DNA of 30,070 nt, taken from CAZKUN01 sp964555935 (GTDB lineage: Bacteria > Armatimonadota > Zipacnadia > Zipacnadales > VGFC01). The position numbers and the translations under genes are program-made. A model generated the notes under the pieces. That model worked only from the letters and a program-made list of their open reading frames with translations, searched no databases and had not been told where the DNA came from. The stretch spans positions 1 through 30,070 of the forward strand of contig CAZKUN010000099.1 of NCBI GenBank assembly GCA_964555935.1. Direction: 5' to 3'. Within the stretch, counting starts at the first letter, position 1. Each line of letters begins with the position of its first letter. Shown here one piece after another: positions 16,996 to 25,703 of this stretch.

Positions 16996-18102
16996 CTACG
17001 ATATCGCTATGGTCTTGGCCACGGTGGCCTCGAGGTCGAACCCATATACCTCGCGGTTGGCGGCGACGACTTGGTCGAGCATCCTGTCTGGAAACGCGGC
17101 ATCGCCCGCGACGGCGCCCGCGAGCGCTCCGGCAACGCACCCATAGCAGTCGATGTCCAGTAGCGCGCCAAGCGATCCGTCAGCATTGATCGCGCGGTGG
17201 TTGGCGGCGATGAGTATCGCGCGGAACGGGTCGGTCGGCCGGGCCAAAACGCCGGCAACCGCGATGGCGAGCGTCTTGTAGGGATCGAACGGGTGCATCC
17301 CGTCCAAGGCACGAGAGAGATGCTCCGCGAGGACCTCGTCCGGCACGCCGAGGGGAACCCGGTCTATCAGGCCCGGCAGCTTCTCGCGCATCAGCGGGCC
17401 GCCGAAGGGGCCGCCGAGGGAGTATGGATCGAGCGCAATTGCCTCGCGGACGGCTCCGGCTGGACTGTCGCTCGTGATGGCCGCCGCGATCGCCGCGCAC
17501 AGGAGAGAGACGGCTTCCTTGGCATAGCCGATGTCGAGGAAGTTGGTCTCATAGGTCGCGCGATATGCTTGCTCGGGATCGCCAGGGAAGAGAACGCCGG
17601 CGGTCGTGAGAGTGATGAGTCCGATCAGCGTTGGGAAGTTCAGCCCGAGGCTGCGGTCGCGAAGAACGCTCGGCGGGACGCCTGGATAGTGCTCCGATGC
17701 TTGCCCAAGGACACCTCGGCTCGGCGCCTCCCAGAGCCCGAGCCAGCTCCGGGCGAAGTCCGGGCCGAGAGGGAAGGCCGATTCCGGGTGATCGATGAGC
17801 TGCAGGAAGCGCTCGGCGAGATCGGACTCGGACGGCAGCCTACCCAGCTCAGCCGCCAGCTCCAGGACGATCCAGCTGTAGCGCGTGTCGTCCGTGCCCG
17901 TCCCGAGCGGCGCGGGGCTGCGCCAGACGCCGTGATCGCCGCACTCCCCCTCGAAGGCGTAGAGATCATCGATCCACTCGTGACCGAGTCTGTCGATGAC
18001 GCGGTCGATGGGCTGGAACTCAAATGGCGCCCCGAGGGCGTCGCCCAGCGCTGCGCCAATGATGCATCCGCGAATGCGCGATGAGAGGTTGGGTGAGTCC
18101 AT
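16996..18102 (-). CDS. ADP-ribosylglycohydrolase-family protein (DraG-like fold)
   Basis: The 368-residue protein carries the family's key segments: GCIIGAALGDALGAPFEF at residues 12-29, the metal-binding GTGTDDTRYSW around T70-D71-D72-T73, and a second metal motif DIDCYGCVAGALAGAVAGD near D316 and D318, where the usual DxDT-A becomes DxDC. Family members hydrolyse ADP-ribose from proteins or small molecules, or have other glycosidic roles, using two Mg ions. There is no signal peptide. Its ATG directly follows the TGA of the upstream acetyltransferase gene (TGAATG), and its own stop lies 12 bp before the GH140-like gene, so it sits in the same operon. GGAGGG is eight bases upstream. Placement among polysaccharide hydrolases suggests it may act on a sugar-linked substrate rather than on an ADP-ribosylated protein, but this is inference. 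Confidence 0.88.
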   Translation of the reverse strand: MDSPNLSSRIRGCIIGAALGDALGAPFEFQPIDRVIDRLGHEWIDDLYAFEGECGDHGVWRSPAPLGTGTDDTRYSWIVLELAAELGRLPSESDLAERFLQLIDHPESAFPLGPDFARSWLGLWEAPSRGVLGQASEHYPGVPPSVLRDRSLGLNFPTLIGLITLTTAGVLFPGDPEQAYRATYETNFLDIGYAKEAVSLLCAAIAAAITSDSPAGAVREAIALDPYSLGGPFGGPLMREKLPGLIDRVPLGVPDEVLAEHLSRALDGMHPFDPYKTLAIAVAGVLARPTDPFRAILIAANHRAINADGSLGALLDIDCYGCVAGALAGAVAGDAAFPDRMLDQVVAANREVYGFDLEATVAKTIAIS

Positions 18103-18999
18103 TCAGGTTCCCTCCGGTTTCTTCAGGAACGCGTAGGTCCAGTCGCTCGGCTGGTAGCCGAAGTTGCTGTAGAAGAGCTGCGCCCGGTGGTTCTCGAAAC
18201 TCGTGCTGATAGCGGCGTGCTTGAAGCCGAACTCGCGGAGGCCATGCAAGGCCCGCGCCAGGAGATGCGCGCCAAGCCGCCGCCCTTGCCAGGGCTCCAT
18301 GATCTGCAGCCAAGTCGTGAGCGCCCAGTCCTCCGCCTCCGTGCCGGGCGCGCTGGGGCCGCATGACGTCTGCCAGCATTGGCCGACCATTTCGTCACCT
18401 CGATGCGCGCGCACCACGAAGCGCATGTTTGTCTCGCCCTCGTCGAAGGTCTCCGTCGCAAACTCGGCTTCGATGTCGCACGAGGGTATCTCCGGCGGAT
18501 CGAGGTTAGGCCAATCGAAGTAGACCTCGCCCGCGCAGCGCTCATACCCGTTGTAGCCCAACAGGCCCTCGATGCGCGTGAGCCGGTCGGGCATGTACGC
18601 GTGCTCGAGGTGGAAGCATGGCCATCGATGGTCCTGATGGAACGCGATGATCTCCGGGACGCCCTGTGCCAGCAGGTACCCCTCGGCCGCGTCCAGCAGC
18701 GCCTGGCCAGCCGCGCGGAAGCCCGTCTCGCACGCGATGAAACGGATGGCCCCTCGCGGACCCGCCAGGTGGCGCGCGCCGTCGTCGAGCCCCGCGTGGG
18801 CGATGCCGACGATGCGGGCGCCGTCGGTCGCAACCCACGCTGTCTCGTCACGCAAGTCTTCGCCCGGGTGCTCGCCGGCCAGGATCGACCCGATGCGCTC
18901 GGCATCGGTGGGGTAGCAGTGGTGCAGGCCAGCGACAATGCGGTTGTAGCAGGCAGCGGCGTCGGCCGCCATTGACGCGTCGTATGGCATTGCGTTCAA
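18103..18999 (-). CDS. Tandem GNAT N-acetyltransferase
   Basis: The 298-residue protein contains two GNAT-like halves. The first (about 10-160) has TAWVATDGARIVGIAHAGLDDG and AAGQALLDAAEGYLLAQGV, the core strand and helix, but a degenerate acetyl-CoA loop. The second (about 175-295) has MRFVVRAHRGDEMVGQCWQ, then WQGRRLGAHLLARALHGLREFG, the Q-x-x-R-x-G-A pyrophosphate-binding loop, then ENHRAQLFYSNFGYQ, a typical C-terminal GNAT motif. The second half is therefore the likely catalytic one; the acceptor is unknown. I chose TTG 18999, seven bases after GGGAGG; ATG 18990 is in frame but 16 bases from that site. It is the first gene of the leftward run; its TGA abuts the ATG of the ADP-ribosylglycohydrolase-like gene, implying translational coupling. 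Confidence 0.85.
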   Translation of the reverse strand: MNAMPYDASMAADAAACYNRIVAGLHHCYPTDAERIGSILAGEHPGEDLRDETAWVATDGARIVGIAHAGLDDGARHLAGPRGAIRFIACETGFRAAGQALLDAAEGYLLAQGVPEIIAFHQDHRWPCFHLEHAYMPDRLTRIEGLLGYNGYERCAGEVYFDWPNLDPPEIPSCDIEAEFATETFDEGETNMRFVVRAHRGDEMVGQCWQTSCGPSAPGTEAEDWALTTWLQIMEPWQGRRLGAHLLARALHGLREFGFKHAAISTSFENHRAQLFYSNFGYQPSDWTYAFLKKPEGT

Positions 19000-19120
19000 G
19001 TTTGGACCTCCCGTCCTCAACTGGGGTTTTCCTCGTGCGGAATCAACGGGCCTCCCAGCGGCGAGGAGGCAGGACACGTTAAGGCCAATAGAACCCGGAA
19101 CGAAATGGGGGATTGACCCT
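19000..19120. promoter_or_regulatory. Divergent intergenic region between two glycan-degradation gene runs
   Basis: About 120 bp separate the first genes of the leftward and rightward runs, so both promoters are expected here. It contains an inverted repeat GCCTCC-N9-GGAGGC at 19050-19070, a plausible operator or hairpin. The GGGAGG site for the leftward gene is at 19007-19012. No confident -35/-10 pair is seen. Confidence 0.4.
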
Positions 19121-20623
19121 ATGCTGCTGATGGCGGCGGTAGTGGCAGGCTTGGCTTGCGCCTCGACCGCACAGTTTGACGCGCGCTCTTTCGGAGCCGT
19201 CGGCGACGGCGAGACCGACGACTCGCGCGCGTTCCAGGCTGCGATCGATGAAGCGTTCGTCGCGGGAGGGGGAGAGGTGTTCGTGCCTGGCTCGGAGGCT
19301 GGGTATCGCCTCGCGCGCCCGATTCTGGTGAGGCCGAACGTGACGCTACGGGGATTCCACGCGGGCCCGGCGGACGCGCACTTCCTTGCCGAACATGACG
19401 CGGGCAACCCAGAGCCGTTCGTGCCGGTTGCCGGCGGCGTCCTCATCGCTCAGAACGAATACCCCGCAGTCACGCTGGCCCACAACTCGGGCATCGCGGG
19501 GCTGACGTTTGCCTATCCGGATCAGGTGCCGTACACGCCCATGCCCATCAAGCCCTATCCGCCCCTGCTGCAAGTCCGTGGTTTCGGTCCCGGCGAGAAC
19601 GTGCCGGGGATCCACCGGGACGAGCGCATCGCGGCCGATGGGAGCATCTCCGGTCGATCCGTGAGCATCCGGGACATTGGCGCGATCAACGCGTACCATA
19701 TCCTCGACATGGCCGGAGCGAACCCGCCGACTCAACAGGTGGCGCAGATTACGGTCGACGGGCTGTGGGGATATCCGCTGTCGGTTGGGATCAACATCCA
19801 GAACAGTCTCGACACCATCTTCCTGAGGAACATCCAGCTCCGACCGACCTTCTTTCATGATGCGTGCGGAGAGATTAGCAGGACGAGCATTGGCCTTGCG
19901 CTGGGCAAGACCGATGGCTGCGCGATCACCGATCTGTTGGTGTTCGGACTGGGAATCGGCGTGCTGCATCGGTGCGCCGATGGCTCTCTCGAGGCGTTCA
20001 GCGTGAGGGTCAGCAACGCGAACGTGGAGGCCATGCTGCCGGTATGGTTCGATAGCCACGCGGTGGACGATCAGGTGCAATACGTCAACAGTTTCCTGTT
20101 CCACACGGAGTTCGGGTTCAGACGGACGGAGACGGACGTCTACTCGCGTGAGGGGCATGATCTGTTCCCGGACATCCGATTCACGCCGGATGATCTCTGC
20201 GTGGTGAGGGTCAGCAACCGGCGAGATGAGTCAACGTTTCAGTCGTACGCCAGATTCGTTGGGTGTGGATTCCATGCGAAGAACTCGGGCCCGATCTGTC
20301 GCGTTGAGGGCAACCAACTGGTGCGCGTGATGCTGGCGTCATCCCACATGGTGTACTTCCGTGACTCGGTGCTCGATGTCGCGGAGGGCGCCAAAGTGCT
20401 TGCGACGATTACCGGCAACGACATCATGTGCTGGGGATCGCTCGATCTGTCGGTCGGCCGCGTGGACGCGGAGCACGCCCATCTGATCGACTTCACGCGG
20501 GCTGACCCATCGTGCAACGCCATCTTCTCGAGCAACATGATCCACGGCGCGAGACCCGAACTCGTGGATGAGTTGGCTGAGATGCCGAAGGTGGTCGCTG
20601 AGGGTAACCTGCTGGCCCAGTGA
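19121..20623 (+). CDS. Pectate-lyase-superfamily right-handed beta-helix protein
   Basis: The 500-residue protein has a short signal peptide (MLLMAAVVAGLACASTAQ) and then FDARSFGAVGDGETDDSRAFQAAIDEA, the hallmark opening of the Pectate_lyase_3 (PF12708) group found in GH28-like, GH55-like and tailspike beta-helix proteins. Short, irregular strand-turn repeats follow (for example VTLRGF, SVSIRDIGAINAYHI, ITVDGLWGYPLSVGINIQNSL, SIGLALGKTDGCAITDLLVFGLGIGVL), consistent with a parallel beta-helix. No catalytic residues can be assigned, so binding or lysis or hydrolysis of a polysaccharide are all possible. ATG 19121 has GGGGGA eight bases upstream. It is the first gene of the rightward run, with the GH99-like gene 14 bp downstream. 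Confidence 0.82.
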   Translation: MLLMAAVVAGLACASTAQFDARSFGAVGDGETDDSRAFQAAIDEAFVAGGGEVFVPGSEAGYRLARPILVRPNVTLRGFHAGPADAHFLAEHDAGNPEPFVPVAGGVLIAQNEYPAVTLAHNSGIAGLTFAYPDQVPYTPMPIKPYPPLLQVRGFGPGENVPGIHRDERIAADGSISGRSVSIRDIGAINAYHILDMAGANPPTQQVAQITVDGLWGYPLSVGINIQNSLDTIFLRNIQLRPTFFHDACGEISRTSIGLALGKTDGCAITDLLVFGLGIGVLHRCADGSLEAFSVRVSNANVEAMLPVWFDSHAVDDQVQYVNSFLFHTEFGFRRTETDVYSREGHDLFPDIRFTPDDLCVVRVSNRRDESTFQSYARFVGCGFHAKNSGPICRVEGNQLVRVMLASSHMVYFRDSVLDVAEGAKVLATITGNDIMCWGSLDLSVGRVDAEHAHLIDFTRADPSCNAIFSSNMIHGARPELVDELAEMPKVVAEGNLLAQ

Positions 20624-20637
20624 CGTGAGGAGAAGCA

Positions 20638-22161
20638 ATGGTATCGCTGATGCTGACCATATGCGGGACGAGCGTGATGGCCCAAGGAGTGCCGACGCCT
20701 CAACCGGTTGCTGCTGACACGCAGGTTGGCGTCTACTACTTCCCCGGCTGGAGCGCGCCGGAGAAGTGGTATTGCCTGAAGGCCAGCGACACGGCGATCC
20801 AGCCGCTGCTCGGATACTATCCGGAGGGTGATCCCGAGGTCGCCGATTGGCACATCAAGTGGGCGCTGGAGCACGGCGTGAGCTTCTTCGCATTCGATCA
20901 CTACGTGCGCGGCGGCGGCGAGATGCTCGAGACCGCGCTGGTGGATGGCTTCATGCAGGCCGAGCACATTGGTCAGTTCCAGTTCTGTCTGAACTGGTGC
21001 AACCACGCCCCCGCGGAGACTCAGACGCTCGAGGAACTCGAGGCCTTCGAGGACGTGGTCATCGAGAAGTACCTGACCCACCCCTCGTACCTGCGCAAAG
21101 ACGGCAAGGCCGTGGTGATGATCCTCTCGGGCTACAGCTTCGTCAAGACGCTCGGGATCGACGGGGCGAAGGCGGCGTTCGATGCGTTCGATCAACGCTG
21201 CCGGGACGCGGGGCTTGAGGGGCTCTACCTCGTCTTCTGCGAAGGCGGAATCAACGGCGAGCAGGCGATCAAAGACAGCTTCGCGGCGGGCGTAGATGCC
21301 TTCTGCCTCTACAACTACCCCTATGCCGGAACGGACTACACGGGCCCCGGCGAGTACGGAGAGGCGCCGTACGCCGATCTGCTCGCTCAATGCCAAGGAC
21401 TCTCCTCGCACTGGGGCAACCTAACGGAAGCCCGGTTCTGGCCGACGGTCATGTCGGGGTGGGACAGGCGGCCATGGACGAAGGACCGCGACCTCGTGAG
21501 GACGGGCACAACGCCCGAGCTGTTCGGGGAACAACTCCGCACCGCGAAGGGGCACGTGAACGCCGACAACATCGTGATGATCGAGGCCTGGAACGAGTGG
21601 GGCGAGGGATCGGTTCTCGAGCCCAGCGTGGAATGGGGCTTTGAGTACCTTGAGAAGGTCAGAGAGGTGTTCTCCGACGATGGGAGGCGTTTGTCGTCAC
21701 GTGACGACAAACCTCACTACGATGTTGAGCTGCCGGTGGTGAGCGACTGGCGATTCGACACGGGGCCGGTCCAGTGGGGACGCAGCGCATGTGCGGAGCC
21801 GACGATCGAGTGGGGGAAGCTGGTGACGACCTCTGAGTCGGACGACCCGCAGCTCACCTCACCACCCACGTACCTGGATTGCGCGGAATACGGCTCGATG
21901 AGGCTGCGGATGCGGCTGACGGGCGAAGGCGACGCCCGGACCGCGACGGGGCAACTGTTCTGGGAGACGGTTGAGATGCGGATGCGGGCGGAGACGAGCG
22001 TGCTGTTCGATGTAGAGGTCGATGGCAGGTGGCACGAGTATGAGGTGGACCTCACCGAGGCCCCCGCGTGGCGCGGGATGACGGATCGGCTGCGGCTGGA
22101 TCCCGTCAATGAGCCGGGCGTCAAGATCGAAATCGACAGGCTGCGGATTCTACGCAAGTAG
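20638..22161 (+). CDS. GH99-like / WbsX-domain glycan-active protein
   Basis: The 507-residue protein has a short leader (MVSLMLTICGTSVMAQ), then VGVYYFPGWSAPEKW, ADWHIKWALEHGVSFFAFDHYVRGG, FQFCLNWCNHAP, SYLRKDGKAVVMILSGYSF and IEAWNEWGEGSVLEPS. These are the characteristic segments of the Glyco_tran_WbsX (PF14307) group, structurally related to GH99 endo-mannosidases; the family is assigned both to LPS biosynthesis loci and to glycan breakdown. The export leader and neighbours favour breakdown here. Residues after about 365 form an extra beta-rich domain (WRFDTGPVQW onward) that could be carbohydrate-binding. An in-frame TGA four codons upstream of ATG 20638 fixes the start; GAGGAG lies just upstream. 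Confidence 0.85.
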   Translation: MVSLMLTICGTSVMAQGVPTPQPVAADTQVGVYYFPGWSAPEKWYCLKASDTAIQPLLGYYPEGDPEVADWHIKWALEHGVSFFAFDHYVRGGGEMLETALVDGFMQAEHIGQFQFCLNWCNHAPAETQTLEELEAFEDVVIEKYLTHPSYLRKDGKAVVMILSGYSFVKTLGIDGAKAAFDAFDQRCRDAGLEGLYLVFCEGGINGEQAIKDSFAAGVDAFCLYNYPYAGTDYTGPGEYGEAPYADLLAQCQGLSSHWGNLTEARFWPTVMSGWDRRPWTKDRDLVRTGTTPELFGEQLRTAKGHVNADNIVMIEAWNEWGEGSVLEPSVEWGFEYLEKVREVFSDDGRRLSSRDDKPHYDVELPVVSDWRFDTGPVQWGRSACAEPTIEWGKLVTTSESDDPQLTSPPTYLDCAEYGSMRLRMRLTGEGDARTATGQLFWETVEMRMRAETSVLFDVEVDGRWHEYEVDLTEAPAWRGMTDRLRLDPVNEPGVKIEIDRLRILRK

Positions 22162-22170
22162 GTGAGAGGC

Positions 22171-23088
22171 ATGGCGAGCGCGCGCGTTGATGGATCGACG
22201 GTGCATATCGACACGTACCTGCTGTCGGCGGAAATCCGCACCGAAGGATACGTGAGCGGCGTCGGCGGCGGAACGTTGCTCGACAAGACGACCGGCGCGA
22301 GGGATCTCGGGCATGGGCTCGACATCGTGGACTTCCTCATGGAACCACTGCCGGATGAGCCCGGGGCAGAGCATCCGTACCATCGTGGCGACGCGTACCA
22401 TGGCGACATGATCAAGCGTTACGTGGAGTTGCCGCAGATCTGCACGGGCGCAAAGAAAGTACAGTCCAGCGTGTGGGATCTCGGCGACAAGGTCGTCGTG
22501 AAGCAGTGGTTCGCGTACGCGGACGCCACGTACGGGCGCAAAGCGGGATCGCTGTGGGAGCAGACGCTCGTGTTCCAGGACGGGTTGAGGTACTTCGTCT
22601 CGGCGGATCGCATCACGAGCGCCAACACTGTGGATGACTTGATCCTACGGATCGACATGCCGGGGCATCTGAAGCACAACGCGGGCGACAACTTCGATCG
22701 GATCTACCTGAGCTACGAGGGTGAGATTCCGTCGAGCGAATTCATCGAGGACTTCCGGCCCGACGATCGGCACCTGTACCGGCGCGATGACGCCGACATC
22801 CCGGACCGGGTCGTCAGGGCGTATCAGACGAACCTCGATGGGAAGTCCGGCCCGTGGCTGGCGGGAATGACGCTCGACCCGAGCGTGGTCTACGAGGCGT
22901 GGTGCCATCAGCGCGGGTATGTCTGCTTCATCGAGGAAGTCGGCGGGCGGAAGGTCGAGGCAGGCGAGACCTTCGGGGCGGCCTACATCGTGGGGTGGTT
23001 CGACAGCATCGACGAGATGAACGCGGTCTATGACGCCCACAAGGGCATGACGCCTGACGATGTCATGGCGGAGATTCCGAGCAAATGA
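22171..23088 (+). CDS. Conserved-looking protein of unknown function in the glycan operon
   Basis: I do not recognise this 305-residue protein. It has no signal peptide or membrane segment and is predicted by eye to be largely beta: alternating hydrophobic stretches such as STVHIDTYLLSAEIRTEGYV, KVVVKQWFAYAD, GLRYFVSADRITSAN, LILRIDMPGH and GAAYIVGWFD. Aromatic and acidic residues are common (RPDDRHLYRRDDADIPDR). The pattern is reminiscent of galactose-mutarotase-like beta-supersandwich folds, but no catalytic signature supports that. It begins 9 bp after the GH99-like gene (ATG 22171, AGGTGAG close upstream; GTG 22162 is an alternative) and its TGA overlaps the next gene's ATG by 4 bp, so it is translationally coupled to two glycan-active proteins. 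Confidence 0.8.
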   Translation: MASARVDGSTVHIDTYLLSAEIRTEGYVSGVGGGTLLDKTTGARDLGHGLDIVDFLMEPLPDEPGAEHPYHRGDAYHGDMIKRYVELPQICTGAKKVQSSVWDLGDKVVVKQWFAYADATYGRKAGSLWEQTLVFQDGLRYFVSADRITSANTVDDLILRIDMPGHLKHNAGDNFDRIYLSYEGEIPSSEFIEDFRPDDRHLYRRDDADIPDRVVRAYQTNLDGKSGPWLAGMTLDPSVVYEAWCHQRGYVCFIEEVGGRKVEAGETFGAAYIVGWFDSIDEMNAVYDAHKGMTPDDVMAEIPSK

Positions 23089-25637
23089 CACGAATCACTG
23101 CGGTTGCGATGGCTATCGTGTGGACCTCGCTGGCAGTGGGCGAGGTCGCCGTCAACGTGGGTGATGACCAATCGGGCGCGCTGTGGGCGGCCGGCGTGCT
23201 TCGGGCGCGCGCGGACGGGCTTGAGGTGACGGCGCGGGTGGATGAGGCGGGCGAGCAGTCGGCTGAGGGCTTTGCCTGGACGCGGGATGGTGGAGGCGCG
23301 GTCACGCTGACGGCGACGACGCCGGCTGGCCTGATGTATGGCCTCCTGGAGCTATCGGAGCGGCTGCGCGACGGGGCTGAGATCGAGGCGGAACTGACGT
23401 CCGAGCCCGCGATCAAGTTGCGCGGCGACTACATGGACATCCCGTTCTGGCTGGGGAATGACCTCTACGACGGCCGGTGGAGTTGGTCCAAGGACATCGA
23501 GGCATCGCCCGATCACTGGTGGCACGATCGCGAGGGATGGGCAACGCGATTCCAGGCGTATGCGAAGCGGCGCATGAACAACGTCATGCTTCAGCATCCC
23601 CATCCATTCCCGGCGTTCATTGCGTACCCCGACCATCCCGAGGCCGCTTACTTCGACGATGAGACGCTCGCGCGCAATGCGGAGAGCCTGCGGTGGATCA
23701 TCGCCGAGGGCGCGAAGTACGGAATCCACTTCAGCGTGCTGACGTGGAACGAGTGGGTGCCAGACGATTACGCCGAGGCGCACGAGATACCGAAGGAAGG
23801 CCCGGCGACGCCGGAGAGCGCGGCGCTGAACCGGTACAGTTACCAGGAGCTGTTCCGGGCCTTCCCTGAGTTGTCGCTTGTCACGATGGCCGGCGAGAGC
23901 CCGCCGGGGTGCGTGGCGTTCGTCCGCGACAATGTAGTCAAGCCGCTGGCGGAGCTGGAGACGCCCCCACACATCACCTACTGGACGTGGTGCAGCTACC
24001 CGGAGGATGTGAACACGTGTCTGGATGGCTACCCCGGCGAGACGGCGATCATGCACTACCTCCAGTACGAGCAGCTATTCAAGCCGATGATCGACCCGCG
24101 CGTTGGCCGGATGAGTCGCGAATGCGGGGATCGTCCGGTTGTCGCGATGGGGGGCCTTGGGACGGCAACGGGTCAGCTCTACTGGGGCGACCCCCAGTTC
24201 ATCCGCGACATCGTCCGCGATGCGCCGAACAACAGCGTCGAGGGCATTGTCTTCTGCGGGCTGGACTCGTGGGCATTCGCCTCCAACAAATGGATCGGCT
24301 GGGAGGCGCTGGCGCGTTACTGGTGGGACCCATCGCGGGAGGACGGCGACGCGTACTGGGAGGGGCGGATCGCTGACGTGCTCGGCGATCCTGCCTTCGG
24401 CGAGCCACTGCTGAGCGCGTACACCCACGCGAGCGCCGTGCCGACGCGGATGCTATGTCTGCTTCACAGCCAGAGCGACGTGTTCCGCCCCCAGTACGGG
24501 CTGGCGCTCGTGTTCTATCTCGGCATGCCGACGCTGTCGACGTACATCTTCGAAAACCACGAGCGCATCGACGAGCAGGGCCGCCTCGTGCCGCGGATGG
24601 GGCTGACATGGCCCAATCCCAAGTGGGGTGAGGAGGTCGTTGGCATCATTGACCATGTGGCGGGTGAGGGCGATGGGACCAGTCCCCCCGACGTCGCCGC
24701 TGAGTTGCTGGGCCATGCAGAGGCGATCGGCGAAGCGCTGGTGGAGCTTGAACCCCTGCGTGACCGATGCGCGTGGGGCGCGGAGCAGTTCGATCGGAAC
24801 GTCGGCGTCCTGCGCATGAACGAGCTGTTGGCGCGGCACGTGTCGGCGAAGATCAACGCGGCACTCGCGTGGCAACAATGGCATGTGGGCGAGGGCGAGT
24901 CGGCGCCCGTGCTCGCGCGCCTGGATGAATCGGTGAAACACTGGCGTCAGTACGCGGAGGTCGAGATGGATGTTTACGGGCGCGACTTCCCTGCGAAGCG
25001 GAACATTCTCAGCAAGCCCCCGCCCTGGACTAGCATGGACCTGTGGGCGCACTACCGTTACGAGGAAGACTACACCTTCGCCGGGTATGGCGACCGGCTG
25101 CAGCGCGAGCGGGATCTCATAGCCGCGTCGATGGCCCAACAGCGACACGAGCTTCCGTACGAGATGGACCTCCTGCCGCCGGTTGCGGGCGAGACGATTG
25201 CGCGGATCGACGAGGACGGGCCCGAAGGTGGTTTTGCGGTCTACAGTTTCCCGCCCAAGGCCACGGCGGAGGCGCAGAACGACCGGCTGATCTGCGATCA
25301 CCAAGGCACGCGATCGGACTTCTACTTCCCGTTCGTCACGAAGCCCGAGGAGTGCAAGCTCGAGCGGGGCGTGGAGTATGAGGTGATCTTCCGGTTTGAG
25401 GTGCTCCGAAGAGACGAGGATGAACCGCTGAAGCTGTCCTTCGGCGCTCGGACGACCGAAGGCACGTGGCACAAGGATGTCGGCATGAGGTGGTTCGAGG
25501 GCCCAGCCGGGACGACCGGCGAGATCCGCACTCGGTTCACGCCCACCGAATACGACGACTACTACGTCTACTTCAGCATGAATGGCAGCGGGACGATTGC
25601 CGTCGAGGATGTGCGGTTGGTGAGGGGGCACGAGTAA
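23085..25637 (+). CDS. Large GH20/GH67-like glycoside hydrolase candidate
   Basis: The 850-residue protein has a signal peptide (to about residue 20), then a small alpha/beta domain (VAVNVGDDQSGALWAAGVL through TPAGLMYGLLELSERL, about 20-98) resembling the N-terminal domain of GH20 hexosaminidases and GH67 alpha-glucuronidases. A TIM-barrel-like region follows (about 105-500): KLRGDYMDIPFWLG, YAKRRMNNVMLQHPHPFP, ESLRWIIAEGAKYGIHFSVLTWNEW, HITYWTWCSYPEDVN, SVEGIVFCGLDSWAF. Acidic residues such as those in WNEW and GLDSW are candidates for catalysis, not assigned. A helical region (about 560-700) and a C-terminal beta-sandwich (about 715-850), probably carbohydrate-binding, complete it. It overlaps the preceding gene by ATGA. 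The precise family is unknown; hexosaminidase or glucuronidase activity is only a guess. Confidence 0.75.
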   Translation: MTRITAVAMAIVWTSLAVGEVAVNVGDDQSGALWAAGVLRARADGLEVTARVDEAGEQSAEGFAWTRDGGGAVTLTATTPAGLMYGLLELSERLRDGAEIEAELTSEPAIKLRGDYMDIPFWLGNDLYDGRWSWSKDIEASPDHWWHDREGWATRFQAYAKRRMNNVMLQHPHPFPAFIAYPDHPEAAYFDDETLARNAESLRWIIAEGAKYGIHFSVLTWNEWVPDDYAEAHEIPKEGPATPESAALNRYSYQELFRAFPELSLVTMAGESPPGCVAFVRDNVVKPLAELETPPHITYWTWCSYPEDVNTCLDGYPGETAIMHYLQYEQLFKPMIDPRVGRMSRECGDRPVVAMGGLGTATGQLYWGDPQFIRDIVRDAPNNSVEGIVFCGLDSWAFASNKWIGWEALARYWWDPSREDGDAYWEGRIADVLGDPAFGEPLLSAYTHASAVPTRMLCLLHSQSDVFRPQYGLALVFYLGMPTLSTYIFENHERIDEQGRLVPRMGLTWPNPKWGEEVVGIIDHVAGEGDGTSPPDVAAELLGHAEAIGEALVELEPLRDRCAWGAEQFDRNVGVLRMNELLARHVSAKINAALAWQQWHVGEGESAPVLARLDESVKHWRQYAEVEMDVYGRDFPAKRNILSKPPPWTSMDLWAHYRYEEDYTFAGYGDRLQRERDLIAASMAQQRHELPYEMDLLPPVAGETIARIDEDGPEGGFAVYSFPPKATAEAQNDRLICDHQGTRSDFYFPFVTKPEECKLERGVEYEVIFRFEVLRRDEDEPLKLSFGARTTEGTWHKDVGMRWFEGPAGTTGEIRTRFTPTEYDDYYVYFSMNGSGTIAVEDVRLVRGHE

Positions 25638-25646
25638 ACCGCAGGG

Positions 25647-25665
25647 CTTCCGGATGTCTCCGAAG
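25647..25665 (+). terminator. Weak hairpin in intergenic gap
   Basis: Within the 66-bp gap after the GH20/GH67-like gene, CTTC(c)GGA and TCCGAAG can pair as a 7-bp stem with one bulge and a 4-nt loop. No T-run follows, so it is at best an attenuator or an RNA-processing hairpin. Confidence 0.15.
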
Positions 25666-25703
25666 AGGCAGTAGGGCCCCAATCACAGCGGGGAGGGATC
25701 GAC

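Noticed and set aside
15547..17163. A 538-residue open frame on the plus strand antisense to the GH140-like gene
   Set aside because: It lies wholly opposite a clearly coding frame, has no recognisable motif and arises from the GC-biased codon pattern; the same holds for the long antisense frames at 11689-12921 and 24453-25682.
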